Assembly: GCA_005789825.1 (NCBI GenBank)
Contig: SXWY01000139.1
Location: 1-43,064 of the forward strand
Source: Burkholderiales bacterium
GTDB lineage: Bacteria; Pseudomonadota; Gammaproteobacteria; Burkholderiales; Burkholderiaceae_C
Direction: 5' to 3'
DNA length: 43,064 nucleotides
Shown here: piece after piece, positions 1 through 8,670 of the stretch
Layout: each line of letters starts with the position of its first letter
Numbering within the stretch: the first letter of the stretch is position 1
Program-made: the position numbers and the translations under genes
Notes under the pieces: generated by a model
Seen by the model: the letters and a program-made list of their open reading frames with translations, nothing else
Told to the model about the DNA's origin: nothing
Databases searched by the model: none

Positions 1-465
1 ATAGCCGGCCTCGGTCAATGTGGTGGCGTCTGCCATGACAAAAGGCACATTCAACATACGCGCGAGCGTTTGCGCGAGCAATGTTTTGCCGGAGCCTGTG
101 GGCCCGATCAGCAGGATATTGCTTTTAGACAATTCAACGTCGTCTTTTTTGGCTTCAAGTTTGTGCGCCAGCCGCTTGTAGTGGTTGTAAACCGCCACAG
201 AGAGCGCTCGCTTGGCCGGCTCTTGCCCGATGACGTAGTGGTCAAGATTGCTTTTGATTTCGATGGGGGTGGGTAAATCACCCTTGCCTTCGCGCACCGT
301 GCTGGCGGGCAGCTCGTCACGGATGATGTCATTGCACAAATCAATGCATTCATCGCAAATAAATACCGAGGGACCGGCGATCAGTTTTTTGACTTCATGC
401 TGGCTTTTGCCGCAAAAAGAACAATACAGCGTCTTTTCACCAGAGGATGCTTTTTTATCGGCCAT
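1..465 (-). CDS. clpX: ATP-dependent Clp protease ATP-binding subunit ClpX, N-terminal part (cut by window edge)
   Basis: Translation of the minus strand from the ATG at 465 gives [20 protein letters not shown] and runs open for 155 codons to the window edge. It shows the N-terminal C4 zinc-binding domain (CSFC near residue 15 and CDEC near 38) that recruits substrates and adaptors. The AAA+ Walker A motif [12 protein letters not shown] follows near residue 120, and then [15 protein letters not shown]. ClpX is the hexameric unfoldase that feeds proteins into ClpP. The rest of the gene lies outside the window. The six-frame track does not list this reading frame as a complete ORF because no stop is present. 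clpP lies 95 bp upstream in the same direction, the usual clpP-clpX order. Confidence 0.95.
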   Translation of the reverse strand, partial: MADKKASSGEKTLYCSFCGKSQHEVKKLIAGPSVFICDECIDLCNDIIRDELPASTVREGKGDLPTPIEIKSNLDHYVIGQEPAKRALSVAVYNHYKRLAHKLEAKKDDVELSKSNILLIGPTGSGKTLLAQTLARMLNVPFVMADATTLTEAGY

Positions 466-560
466 TCAGTGGGTACCGGTTGAGAATGGTCGAATGATAC
501 TCAAATCCGCCGAGGCATCGCCCGAATACGCGCAGAGGGATTGGAGTTGGAAACGCTGGC

Positions 561-1169
561 TCAAGGGCGCTTGGCGATCACGTCATCGACCAAGCCATAC
601 GCCTTGGCCTCTTCGGCGGTCAGGTAATAGTCACGCTCGGTGTCTTGCTCGATACGTGACAAAGGCTGGCCAGTGGCTTCTGCGAGCATCTGGTTCAAAC
701 GTTCGCGCGTTTTGAGGATTTCTCGGGCCGCTATTTCGATCTCAGTGGCCTGGCCTTGTGTGCCACCCAAAGGTTGGTGAATCATCACCTTCGAATTGGG
801 CAGGCTAAATCGTTTGCCTTTGGCGCCAGCTGCCAACAAAAAAGCACCCATGCTGGCCGCCATGCCGGTGCACAGTGTGGAGACTTGCGGTTTGATGAAA
901 TTCATGGTGTCAAAAATGGCCATGCCCGCACTGACGGAGCCGCCAGGAGAGTTGATGTAGAGCGAAATGTCTTTGTCGGGGTTTTCACTCTCCAAAAACA
1001 ACAACTGGGCCACCACCAAATTGGCCGTGTGGTCGTTGACCGGACCGACCAAGAAAATGACGCGCTCTCGCAATAGGCGAGAGTAAATGTCATAGGCGCG
1101 CTCTCCCCGGCCGCTTTGCTCGATCACCACAGGGACCATGCCCAGGGATTGGATATCTAATGCGCTCAT
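561..1169 (-). CDS. clpP: ATP-dependent Clp protease proteolytic subunit ClpP
   Basis: This is a 202-residue protein of normal ClpP length. The serine-protease triad is visible: Ser106 in GMAASMGAF, His131 in VMIHQPLGG and Asp180 in TERDYYL. The oxyanion-loop sequence INSPGGSV is at 72-79. ClpP forms the two-ring tetradecameric chamber that degrades substrates unfolded by ClpX or ClpA in the cytoplasm. The gene sits 20 bp downstream of tig and 95 bp upstream of clpX, all on the minus strand, so tig-clpP-clpX probably forms one transcription unit with possible internal promoters. Nothing is unusual in length or catalytic residues. Confidence 0.97.
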   Translation of the reverse strand: MSALDIQSLGMVPVVIEQSGRGERAYDIYSRLLRERVIFLVGPVNDHTANLVVAQLLFLESENPDKDISLYINSPGGSVSAGMAIFDTMNFIKPQVSTLCTGMAASMGAFLLAAGAKGKRFSLPNSKVMIHQPLGGTQGQATEIEIAAREILKTRERLNQMLAEATGQPLSRIEQDTERDYYLTAEEAKAYGLVDDVIAKRP

Positions 1170-1189
1170 GAAATGCTCCGGTTCAGGCC

Positions 1190-2500
1190 TCAGGCCTGGC
1201 TCATCAACTCGTCAAAACTCACTTCTTTGACCATGGGTTTGACCAGGGACAATACATAGTTGGTGACATTGTTCTCAATCACAATGGCTTCGACCTCTGC
1301 CATGCGGCGGTTGTCACTGTAGTACCAACGAATTACCTCAGCTGGCTTTTCATAGCTGGCAGCGAGTTCTTCCACGTGCGCTTTGATTTGGTCGGGCGTG
1401 GCTTGCAGGTTGTGCATGCGAACGACCTCGGAAACCACCAAGCCCATGCGCACGCGGCGCTCGGCTTGCGGACGGAACACTTCTTCGGGAATGGGTGCTT
1501 TGTCGGCATCTTTGATGCCGCGTTGCTTGAGTTCTTCGCGGGCGCCTTGGGCCATGCGGTCAAGTTCAGACTGGACGATGGAGTTGGGCAAATCGAGTTC
1601 TGCTTGGGCCACCAAGGCATCGAGTGCGGCTTGCTTGTTGCGGCCGAGCAAGCGATATTTGACTTCGCGCTCCAAGTTTTTGCGAATGTCTGCGCGCAAG
1701 GCTTCGACGGTGGCATCCGCCACGCCCAGCGACTTGGCCAGTTCATTGGTGACTTCAGGCAAATGCGTGGCTTCCAGCTTTTTCAATGTCACCATGAAGT
1801 CAGCGGTTTTGCCAGCGACGTCGCGGCCTTGGTAATCCTCGGGGAAGCTCAAGGGGAAGGTTTTGCTTTCGCCAACTTTCATGCCGACAACAGCTTCTTC
1901 GAATTCCTTGAGCATCTGGCCTTCGCCCACGACAAATTGGTAGTCTTCAGCGCGTCCGCCATCAAAGGGCTCGCCGTCGATTTTGCCGATGAAGTCGACG
2001 GTTACCCGGTCGTCTGTGGCGGCCGTTGCATCCATCGCACGTTGCGCAAAGGTGCGTTTTTGTTTGCGCAAAATTTCAACGGTTTTGTCAATGGCTTCAT
2101 CGGTGACATGGGCTTGCAAAGTTTCGACTTCTACTAGGCTCAAGTCTTTGATGACCACTTCGGGGTAAACCTCAAAAATGGCGTCGAAGGCCATTTCGGT
2201 GTCCGATATCTGTTCTTTTTCGCTGATACGCGGTTGTCCGGCCACACGCAGTTTGGCTTCGTTGGCGGCCACGCTGAACGCTTCTCCGACCTTGTCGTTC
2301 ATGACCTCGTAGTGCACCGAATAGCCGTAGCGCTGAGCCACGATATTCATGGGCACTTTGCCGGGACGGAAACCGTCGACCTTGACTTGGCGTGCCAAGC
2401 GCTTGAGTCGGGTGTTGACTTCGTTTTGAATAACAGAAGTCGGCAAAGTCAAGGTAATTTTGCGTTCTAGTTTTTCGAGGGTTTCTACAGTAACGGCCAT
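1190..2500 (-). CDS. tig: Trigger factor (ribosome-associated chaperone and peptidyl-prolyl isomerase)
   Basis: The start is the ATG at 2500 ([19 protein letters not shown]), giving 436 aa. A Shine-Dalgarno-like GGAGAAG lies just upstream. The longer ORF in the track (to 2581) translates through the tRNA-Leu gene and is rejected. The N-terminal domain carries the ribosome-docking signature GFRPGKVP at residues 43-50. The middle FKBP-like PPIase domain spans roughly 155-245 ([19 protein letters not shown]). The helical C-terminal arm region follows. Trigger factor binds at the ribosomal exit tunnel and holds nascent chains. It lies directly between tRNA-Leu and clpP, a conserved proteobacterial order. 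Confidence 0.97.
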   Translation of the reverse strand: MAVTVETLEKLERKITLTLPTSVIQNEVNTRLKRLARQVKVDGFRPGKVPMNIVAQRYGYSVHYEVMNDKVGEAFSVAANEAKLRVAGQPRISEKEQISDTEMAFDAIFEVYPEVVIKDLSLVEVETLQAHVTDEAIDKTVEILRKQKRTFAQRAMDATAATDDRVTVDFIGKIDGEPFDGGRAEDYQFVVGEGQMLKEFEEAVVGMKVGESKTFPLSFPEDYQGRDVAGKTADFMVTLKKLEATHLPEVTNELAKSLGVADATVEALRADIRKNLEREVKYRLLGRNKQAALDALVAQAELDLPNSIVQSELDRMAQGAREELKQRGIKDADKAPIPEEVFRPQAERRVRMGLVVSEVVRMHNLQATPDQIKAHVEELAASYEKPAEVIRWYYSDNRRMAEVEAIVIENNVTNYVLSLVKPMVKEVSFDELMSQA

Positions 2501-2546
2501 GAGGCTTCTCCAAAATGAATCAACACGCGTCAGACAGTGAACGCTT

Positions 2547-2633
2547 TGGTGCGCGGGGGGGGACTCGAACCCCCACACCATTGCTGGCGTCAGGACCTAA
2601 ACCTGGTGCGTCTACCAATTTCGCCACCCGCGC
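2547..2633 (-). tRNA. tRNA-Leu (anticodon UAG)
   Basis: The minus strand folds as an 87-nt class II tRNA. The acceptor stem GCGCGGG pairs with CCCGCGC, followed by A73 and an encoded CCA (2549-2547). The anticodon arm is CCAGG-TTTAGGT-CCTGA, giving anticodon TAG, which reads CUA/CUN leucine codons. A long variable arm (GACGCCAGCAATGGTGT region) and the T-loop GTTCGAGTC are present. It lies 46 bp upstream of the tig start codon, so it is probably processed from a transcript that continues into tig. The RND-operon terminator ends just upstream. Confidence 0.96.
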
Positions 2634-2644
2634 GGGCCACCCTA

Positions 2645-2677
2645 AAAGCAAAAGGCGGTCTGCGTGAACAGACCGCC
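2645..2677 (-). terminator. Intrinsic terminator of the RND efflux operon
   Basis: Read on the minus strand, a perfect 9-bp stem GGCGGTCTG/CAGACCGCC (2677-2669 and 2662-2654) with a 6-nt loop is followed by the T-rich tract TTTTGCTTTT. It lies 56 bp after the stop codon of the efflux pump gene and just before tRNA-Leu. It should therefore separate the efflux operon from the tRNA-tig-clp unit. Confidence 0.85.
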
Positions 2678-2732
2678 CGTTCAAAATCGGTCAAAGGGAA
2701 ATTCTAACCGTCTTCACCTGCCGTTTCAGCCC

Positions 2733-5700
2733 TCAGCGCTTAACCCTGAACCACGCTGCATACATGGCTGGCAAGGCCAACAAGGTCAATACGGTGGCAA
2801 CCACCAAGCCGCCCATGATGGCCACGGCCATCGGCCCCCAAAACACGCTGCGCGATAAGGGGATCATGGCGAGCACCGCAGCAGCAGCGGTCAAGACAAT
2901 CGGACGCAAACGTCGCACCGCAGACTCGACAATCGCGTCCCAAGCCGGAATGCCTTTGGCACGGTCTTGTTCTATCTGGTCAATCAATATCACCGAGTTG
3001 CGCTGAATCATGCCCATCAAAGCGATCACACCCAGCAAAGCGACAAATCCAAAGGGTCTGTTGAGCAACAGCAGCGCCAAGGCAACGCCTGCAATGCCCA
3101 TGGGGCCGGTCAAAAACACCAGCATGGCACGGCTGAAACTTTGCAACTGAATCATCAACAGGGTGAACGTGACGAACAACATCAACGGCAAGCCCGCGGC
3201 AATCGAAGACGATCCTTTGGCGCTTTCTTCCACGGCACCTGCCACGCTGATTGTGTAGGCCGACAAGCCTTGCTCCACCCATCGGGCCTCCAAGGCTTTG
3301 AGAGAAGGCAAGATTTGCTGGGTGACCGTGGCACCTTGCAGCCCCTCGGCAATGTCAGATTGGGCGGTGATGGCGTAATTGCGGTTTTCACGCCACATCA
3401 CGCCAGGCTCCCAATCGAACACGGGTTTGGCAATTTGCAACAAAGGGATGGCCTTGCCTGTTCCCGTGGGCACATACGCGTTGCCCAGGTCTGACATGGT
3501 TTGGCGTTCGCTCGCCGGTTGGCGCAACACCATGTCAATCAATTTGTCGCCTTCTCGGAACTGTCCCACCGTATTACCACTCAGCAGTACCCGCAAGGCC
3601 TGCGCGATGGACTGGCTGGTCACACCCAAGGCACGCGCCTTGTCTTGGTCCACTTCAAAGCGCATCACTTTGACCGACTCGTTCCAGTTATCGTTGACAC
3701 CTCGGGTGTTGCTGTTTTCACGCATCACCGCCTTGACTTCATCGGCACGTTGCCGAAGCACCAAGGGATCAGGGCCAGACACGCGAAATTGCACCGGAAA
3801 CGGCACAGGCGGTCCATTGGGCAGAAGCTTCACGCGAGCTCGCACCTCTGGAAATTCGTTGGCCATCAACGCAGGCAAGGCCACGCGCAGGGTTTCACGG
3901 ATGGCCAAATCGGTTGGCACCACAATGAACTGCGACACATTGGTTTGCGGAAAAATTTGGTCCAAAGGCAGGTAAAAACGCGGCACACCAGAGCCCACCC
4001 ACAAGCTCACCGAGTCCACGCCTTGCAAGGACATCATGCGTTTTTCAATCTGCTTGACCAAAACCTCATTGGCTTGCAGCGAGGTGCCCTCCGGGAACCA
4101 CACATCCATCATGATTTCAGGTCGGCTGGAATCTGGGAAAAACTGTTGCTGCACTTTGCCCATGCCGAAGATGCCAAGTGCGAAAGTCAGCAAGGTCGCG
4201 CCTATCGTCAACCAACGGTGCTTGACGCACCAATGAACAGTGGCCCGAAACCCGTTGTAGAAGGCCGAGTCAAACATCTCTTGCGGTGGGTATCCCGCAT
4301 GCTGCGGTTTGACTTTCAACAACCACATACCCAACAAAGGCACGAAAAACACCGATACCCACCAACTCAGCAACAAGGCAATGACAGTGACGGCAAATAT
4401 CGCAAACGTGTACTCACCAGTGGCAGATTTGGCCAGACCAATCGGCAAGAAGCCTGCAGCGGTGATCAAGGTGCCGGTCAGCATTGGCATGGCGGTGACT
4501 TCGTAGGCAAAGGTGGCTGCCTTGACTTTGTCAAAACCTTCTTCCATTTTGCGCACCATCATCTCCACCGCAATGATGGCGTCGTCCACCAGCAAACCCA
4601 GCGAAATAATGAGCGAGCCCAATGAAATTTTGTGTAAGCCGATATCCCAGTAGTACATGGCCAAAAAAGTCATTGCCAACACCAAAGGAATGGTGATTCC
4701 CACCACCAAACCAGGCCGCATATCGACATACCAACCGAAGCGCCCACCTTTGTGCCAACCGAGTGAGACAAAACTCACCAACAGCACAATCACCACGGCT
4801 TCAATCAGAACGCCAATGAATTCACCCACCGAACGCGACACCGCTTTGGGTTGGTTTTGCAAATTGCTGAGCTTCACACCTGCAGGCAAACTGGCTTGCA
4901 ACTGGCCGACAGCCACTTCCAGCGATTTGCCCAAACGGATGATGTCGCCGCCTTTGGTCATCGACACCCCCAAGGCAATGACTTGCTGGCCTTGAAACCG
5001 CACTTTGACATTCGGCGGGTCGGCATAGCCGCGTGAAATAGTAGCGATATCACCCAAGCGCAATTGCTGACCAGAAACGCCACGAATCGGCATGGCGCTT
5101 AACTGTGCCACCGCTTCAAATTGACCGGCCACGCGAATTTGCACCACGTCTTGTGGGGTTTGCAAGTTGCCCGCGCTTTCCACTGCGTTTTGCTGTCCGA
5201 GTTGGGCCAACACCGCATTCAGGTCCAAGCCCAGTTGCACGAGCCTTTTTTGGGGAATTTCGATGAATATTTTTTCGTCTTGAACGCCAAACAGTTCAAC
5301 CTTCGAAACATCTTTGACTTGCAGCAATTGCTGCCTGACATCGTCTGCAATGTCTTGCAGCTCAGCAGGCGAAAACCCATCGGCTTGCAGCGCATAAATC
5401 ACGCCATACACATCGCCAAAATCGTCATTGAAAAAAGGCCCTTGAACGCCTTGCGGCAAGGTGTAGCGCATATCCCCGATTTTTTTTCTGACCGTGTACC
5501 AAACATCTGCCACTTCGTTGGGTTTGGAATAGTCTTTGAGCTGAAAAATGACTTGCGATTCACCGGGCTTGGAATAACTGCGGATCTTGTCCGCGTAGGG
5601 TGCTTCTTGCAACACGCGCTCAATTTTGTCGGTGACTTGCTCTGCCACTTGCTGCGCGGTGGCGCCTGGCCAATAAGTGCGTACCACCATGGCGCGAAAA

Positions 5701-5852
5701 GTGAACGGCGGGTCTTCATCCTGACCCAACTGGAAATAGGCTGCCACCCCCAACAACAGCAACACCACCATCAAATAGCGGGTGAAAGCACGGTGGTTCA
5801 ACGCCCATTCGGACAAATTGAAGCCTTTTTCAGGCTGGGAAGACGGCATCAT
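2733..5852 (-). CDS. RND-family multidrug efflux pump, inner-membrane permease subunit
   Basis: This 1039-aa protein has AcrB-like RND architecture: TM1 at about 27-45 (YLMVVLLLLGVAAYFQLG), a large periplasmic loop, TMs 2-6, a second large periplasmic loop and TMs 8-12. The proton-relay acidic pair is in LGLLVDDAIIAVEMM near residue 410. The N-terminal sequence (GQDEDPPFTFRAMVV, YWPGATAQQVAEQV) resembles the TriC/MexK branch. It would export drugs or hydrophobic compounds using the proton motive force, together with the adaptor encoded upstream and an outer-membrane channel that is absent from this window. Its ATG overlaps the adaptor stop by 4 bp (ATGA), so translation is coupled. The substrate is not predictable. 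Confidence 0.93.
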   Translation of the reverse strand: MMPSSQPEKGFNLSEWALNHRAFTRYLMVVLLLLGVAAYFQLGQDEDPPFTFRAMVVRTYWPGATAQQVAEQVTDKIERVLQEAPYADKIRSYSKPGESQVIFQLKDYSKPNEVADVWYTVRKKIGDMRYTLPQGVQGPFFNDDFGDVYGVIYALQADGFSPAELQDIADDVRQQLLQVKDVSKVELFGVQDEKIFIEIPQKRLVQLGLDLNAVLAQLGQQNAVESAGNLQTPQDVVQIRVAGQFEAVAQLSAMPIRGVSGQQLRLGDIATISRGYADPPNVKVRFQGQQVIALGVSMTKGGDIIRLGKSLEVAVGQLQASLPAGVKLSNLQNQPKAVSRSVGEFIGVLIEAVVIVLLVSFVSLGWHKGGRFGWYVDMRPGLVVGITIPLVLAMTFLAMYYWDIGLHKISLGSLIISLGLLVDDAIIAVEMMVRKMEEGFDKVKAATFAYEVTAMPMLTGTLITAAGFLPIGLAKSATGEYTFAIFAVTVIALLLSWWVSVFFVPLLGMWLLKVKPQHAGYPPQEMFDSAFYNGFRATVHWCVKHRWLTIGATLLTFALGIFGMGKVQQQFFPDSSRPEIMMDVWFPEGTSLQANEVLVKQIEKRMMSLQGVDSVSLWVGSGVPRFYLPLDQIFPQTNVSQFIVVPTDLAIRETLRVALPALMANEFPEVRARVKLLPNGPPVPFPVQFRVSGPDPLVLRQRADEVKAVMRENSNTRGVNDNWNESVKVMRFEVDQDKARALGVTSQSIAQALRVLLSGNTVGQFREGDKLIDMVLRQPASERQTMSDLGNAYVPTGTGKAIPLLQIAKPVFDWEPGVMWRENRNYAITAQSDIAEGLQGATVTQQILPSLKALEARWVEQGLSAYTISVAGAVEESAKGSSSIAAGLPLMLFVTFTLLMIQLQSFSRAMLVFLTGPMGIAGVALALLLLNRPFGFVALLGVIALMGMIQRNSVILIDQIEQDRAKGIPAWDAIVESAVRRLRPIVLTAAAAVLAMIPLSRSVFWGPMAVAIMGGLVVATVLTLLALPAMYAAWFRVKR

Positions 5853-6928
5853 GGCTGGCTACCGGCAGGTTTGAAGTAAGACACTTTTTGCCCTTCGGAC
5901 AGCACATGCACGCCAGCGGTCACCACTTGTTGCCCGGGCCGCAAACCACTGCTGACCACCACCGTGTTGTCTTGCATACCGCTGACCTCAATGGCTTGGG
6001 AGCGCACGGTCATGCTGGCTGGGTCAACCAACCACACACTGGTTTTGCCGCCCTCTTGCCTGACCGCCGAGGTCGGCAGTGCGATATTTTTGGCAGCAGA
6101 TGTCTCACCACTGATCAGCACAGTGACCGTGCTGCCCAGCGGTACTTTCATGTCATCCAAGGTCGCCTTGACCATGAAGGTTCGGGTCACAGGGTCGGCA
6201 CTGGCCGCCACTTCTTGCACTTTGGCAGACAAGGTGGTTTGGCCACCCCACAACTGGACCCGAAGGACCTGGCCAGATTTGACCAGCGACAACCGGTCCT
6301 CGGGCACCGCAAAAGCCACTTCTCGCGCCCCGTCTTGCGCCAGCCGAAGCACCGGCATACCCGCGCTCAACACCTGTCCCACCTCAGCCTCTAAGCCTGT
6401 GACCACCCCTGGCTTGTCCGCGTACAACTTGCTGTAGGTCAACTGATTGCGTTGGGCCGAGAGTTGCGCCTGTGCCTGATCCAGCTGCGATTGCGCCGCT
6501 TTCAAAACGCTTTCCCGGCGCTCCAGTTCCGCGCCACTGATGAATTCTTTGTCGCGCAATTCTTTGTAGCGCTTGAAATCTGCGTCGGCCAAATCGCGAT
6601 TGGTTTGCGCCGCAGTGACCGATGCTCTGGCGCTGTCCACCGATAAACGGTAATCTTGCGCATCCATCTCAGCCAATAACTGCCCGGCTTTGACACGTTG
6701 ACCGAGTTCGACATACCTGGCCGTCAGTTTGCCGGGTACCCGAAAACCTACCCTAGCCTCGACCCTTGCTCGTACTTCACCCGCAAATTCAGCTTGTGTG
6801 GAAAGTATGGATTCACTGACTTGCAGCACTTTGACAGCCCGGACGGGAACCTGAACATTGGGTGCAGGAGAGCAGGCAAACAACAACGACATGCCTGCGA
6901 CACACAGAACAGTTTGAATGCGATACAT
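5849..6928 (-). CDS. RND efflux periplasmic adaptor (membrane fusion protein), lipoprotein
   Basis: The chosen start is the ATG at 6928 (MYRIQTVLCVAGMSLLFACS), giving 359 aa. It places a lipoprotein signal peptide with lipobox LFAC at the N-terminus (acylated Cys19). The track ORF to 7009 would run through the promoter and is rejected. The order is typical of HlyD/AcrA adaptors: a beta-barrel/lipoyl segment (RVGFRVPGKLTARYVELGQRVKAGQLLAEMD), an alpha-helical hairpin rich in Ala/Gln/Arg (about 95-165), the second lipoyl half (GVVTGLEAEVGQVLSAGMPV) and a membrane-proximal domain. It links the pump to an outer-membrane channel. It is the first gene of the two-gene operon and is probably repressor-controlled through the dyad upstream. 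Confidence 0.93.
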   Translation of the reverse strand: MYRIQTVLCVAGMSLLFACSPAPNVQVPVRAVKVLQVSESILSTQAEFAGEVRARVEARVGFRVPGKLTARYVELGQRVKAGQLLAEMDAQDYRLSVDSARASVTAAQTNRDLADADFKRYKELRDKEFISGAELERRESVLKAAQSQLDQAQAQLSAQRNQLTYSKLYADKPGVVTGLEAEVGQVLSAGMPVLRLAQDGAREVAFAVPEDRLSLVKSGQVLRVQLWGGQTTLSAKVQEVAASADPVTRTFMVKATLDDMKVPLGSTVTVLISGETSAAKNIALPTSAVRQEGGKTSVWLVDPASMTVRSQAIEVSGMQDNTVVVSSGLRPGQQVVTAGVHVLSEGQKVSYFKPAGSQP

Positions 6929-6954
6929 GAAATACCCTGAAGATGTTTTTAATG

Positions 6955-6997
6955 ACTGACCGGTTAGTAATCTAATTCTGAACCCTGGCCCTGTCAA
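6955..6997 (-). promoter_or_regulatory. Promoter of the RND operon with a TetR-type operator dyad
   Basis: On the minus strand there is a perfect -35 TTGACA (6997-6992), a 17-bp spacer and a -10 TAGATT (6974-6969). The 14-bp near-palindrome ACTAACC-GGTCAGT (6968-6955, one mismatched pair) follows immediately. A dyad placed at the expected transcription start is the arrangement used by TetR-family repressors of efflux operons. No such regulator is encoded in the window. The divergent hpnC gene starts 18 bp beyond the -35, so hpnC transcription may be affected too. The promoter is seen in the sequence; the repressor class is inferred. Confidence 0.72.
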
Positions 6998-7014
6998 GTC
7001 ACAATACAAAGACC

Positions 7015-7803
7015 ATGTCCGCAGTCAACCACTACGAGAACTTTCCTGTTGCATCGGTGCTTTGCCCGCCACATTTGCGTGCGGCGGTGGTGGCCATCTA
7101 CCACTTTGCTCGCACTGGCGACGACATCGCGGACGAAGGCCCAGCCAGCGCCGAAGAGCGCTTGCGGTTGCTCGCCAGCCTGCGCACAGATCTGCTCAAC
7201 GGCTTGCAACAAACCAGCCCGCCCAGCCACCACTGGCCCACCATGCTGCATGCCTTGTCGCACCAAATACATGCGTTTGACATACCTGTTGAGCCCTTGC
7301 TGGCGCTCTTATCGGCGTTTGAACAAGACGTTATTTACACCCGCGACAAGCGCATCTACCCCAACCGTGCCGAATTGCTGGACTACTGCACGCGATCGGC
7401 CAACCCGATTGGGCGGCTGCTGTTGCACCTGTATGGCATCAACGATCCCGTGGCTTTGCAACAAAGTGACGCGGTGTGTTCGGCCCTGCAATTGATCAAC
7501 TTTTGGCAAGACCTGAGCGTGGATATTCCGCGCGGCAGGTTTTACTTGCCTGTGAATGCCAAGCTTGCAGAGGAACTGGCCTTTGCCCGTGCCTTGATGC
7601 ACGAAGGCGCAGGTTTGGTTCACCGCGTGCCGGGGCGGGCCGGTTGGGAGTTGCGTCTGGTGGTGCAAGGGGGGCTGCGAGTGTTGGACAAAATTTCAAA
7701 CACCGACCCGTTTGTGCACCGCACCAAGCTCCACACCGCCGATCTGGCCCTGATGCTGTGGCGCAGTCTATGGATGTCGCCCAAGCCCACGCCGCTTTCA
7801 TAG
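7015..7803 (+). CDS. hpnC: Squalene synthase-like HpnC (hydroxysqualene synthase)
   Basis: This 262-aa protein of the all-trans prenyl transferase (squalene/phytoene synthase) fold has the N-terminal HpnC signature HYENFPVASVLCPPHLRAAV. The first Asp-rich motif is DDIADE (about residue 37). The second region is NFWQDLSVDIPRGRFYLP. In the HpnCDE pathway, HpnD makes presqualene diphosphate from two farnesyl diphosphates, HpnC converts it to hydroxysqualene, and HpnE reduces that to squalene. It is the first gene of hpnC-hpnD-hpnE-hemH. No clear Shine-Dalgarno is seen before the ATG. Confidence 0.93.
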   Translation: MSAVNHYENFPVASVLCPPHLRAAVVAIYHFARTGDDIADEGPASAEERLRLLASLRTDLLNGLQQTSPPSHHWPTMLHALSHQIHAFDIPVEPLLALLSAFEQDVIYTRDKRIYPNRAELLDYCTRSANPIGRLLLHLYGINDPVALQQSDAVCSALQLINFWQDLSVDIPRGRFYLPVNAKLAEELAFARALMHEGAGLVHRVPGRAGWELRLVVQGGLRVLDKISNTDPFVHRTKLHTADLALMLWRSLWMSPKPTPLS

Positions 7804-7830
7804 GCAAACACCGGTGCCACAATCTCCTCC

Positions 7831-8670
7831 ATGACACCACAGCAATATGTGCAAGCCAAAGCCGCTGGCTCTGGCAGCAGCTTTTATTACGCATTTTTGT
7901 TTCTGCCACCTCGCAAACGTGCCGCCATCACCGCGTTTTATGCGTTTTGTCGTGAAATCGACGATGTGGTGGACGAAGTCCACGACACGGGCGTGGCCGC
8001 CCACAAATTGCAATGGTGGCGCACCGAAGTCGCCCGCAGTTTTGCGGGGGATGCACAGCACCCGGTGATGCAAGCGCTCATGCCATTGACCGATGAGCAC
8101 GGCATCACCCAGCACCATTTGCAACAAGTGATTCAAGGTTGCGACATGGATTTGCACCAAACGCGCTACTTGGATTTCAAAGGGCTGCAAACCTATTGCC
8201 ATTTGGTGGCTGGGGTGGTGGGCGAAGTTGCGGCCCTGATCTTTGGTCAAACCCAAGCCCAAACCACGCAGTACGCGCACACGCTGGGCTTGGCATTTCA
8301 ATTGACCAACATCATTCGTGATGTGGGTGAGGATGCATTGCGCGGGCGTATTTACTTGCCCGTGGATGAGTTGCAGCAATTTCAAGTCACTGCCGCTGAT
8401 CTGCTCAACCGCCGTGATTCACCTGCCTTTCAGGCGTTGATGCGGTTTCAAACCGACCGAGCCCTGGGTTTATATGAGAAGGCTTTTGCCATGTTGCCCG
8501 CTGCCGACTGGCGCGCCCAAAAACCGGGCTTGATGATGGCCAGCATCTACCGCACCTTGCTGCATGAAATCGCCCAAGCCCAGTTTCCTGTGCTCCAGCA
8601 GCGGGTGTCGCTGACACCGGTTCGCAAATTGTGGCTCGCCTGGAAGATGCAGGCATTGGGACGGTTTTGA
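7831..8670 (+). CDS. hpnD: Presqualene diphosphate synthase HpnD
   Basis: This 279-aa protein belongs to the squalene/phytoene synthase family. The first metal-binding motif is DDVVDE in FYAFCREIDDVVDEVHD (about residues 36-52). The second is DVGED in NIIRDVGEDALRGRIYLP (about 160-177). It condenses two farnesyl diphosphates into presqualene diphosphate. Spacing is 27 bp from hpnC, and the 3' end overlaps hpnE, so the three genes are probably co-translated. It is distinguished from HpnC by its intact second DxxxD motif context and its AGSGSSFYYAFLFLPP start, typical of HpnD. Confidence 0.93.
   Translation: MTPQQYVQAKAAGSGSSFYYAFLFLPPRKRAAITAFYAFCREIDDVVDEVHDTGVAAHKLQWWRTEVARSFAGDAQHPVMQALMPLTDEHGITQHHLQQVIQGCDMDLHQTRYLDFKGLQTYCHLVAGVVGEVAALIFGQTQAQTTQYAHTLGLAFQLTNIIRDVGEDALRGRIYLPVDELQQFQVTAADLLNRRDSPAFQALMRFQTDRALGLYEKAFAMLPAADWRAQKPGLMMASIYRTLLHEIAQAQFPVLQQRVSLTPVRKLWLAWKMQALGRF

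Noticed and set aside
1376-2137. 253-aa plus-strand ORF antisense to tig
   Set aside because: Shadow ORF with no recognisable domain. tig is clearly the real gene.
2501-2581. N-terminal extension of trigger factor in the track ORF (MVWGFESPPAHQ...)
   Set aside because: It is the translation of the 3' part of tRNA-Leu. The ATG at 2500 has a ribosome-binding site and the conserved start.
3501-4625. 374-aa plus-strand ORF
   Set aside because: It is antisense to the RND pump gene, has His/Gln-rich shadow composition, and shows no family similarity.
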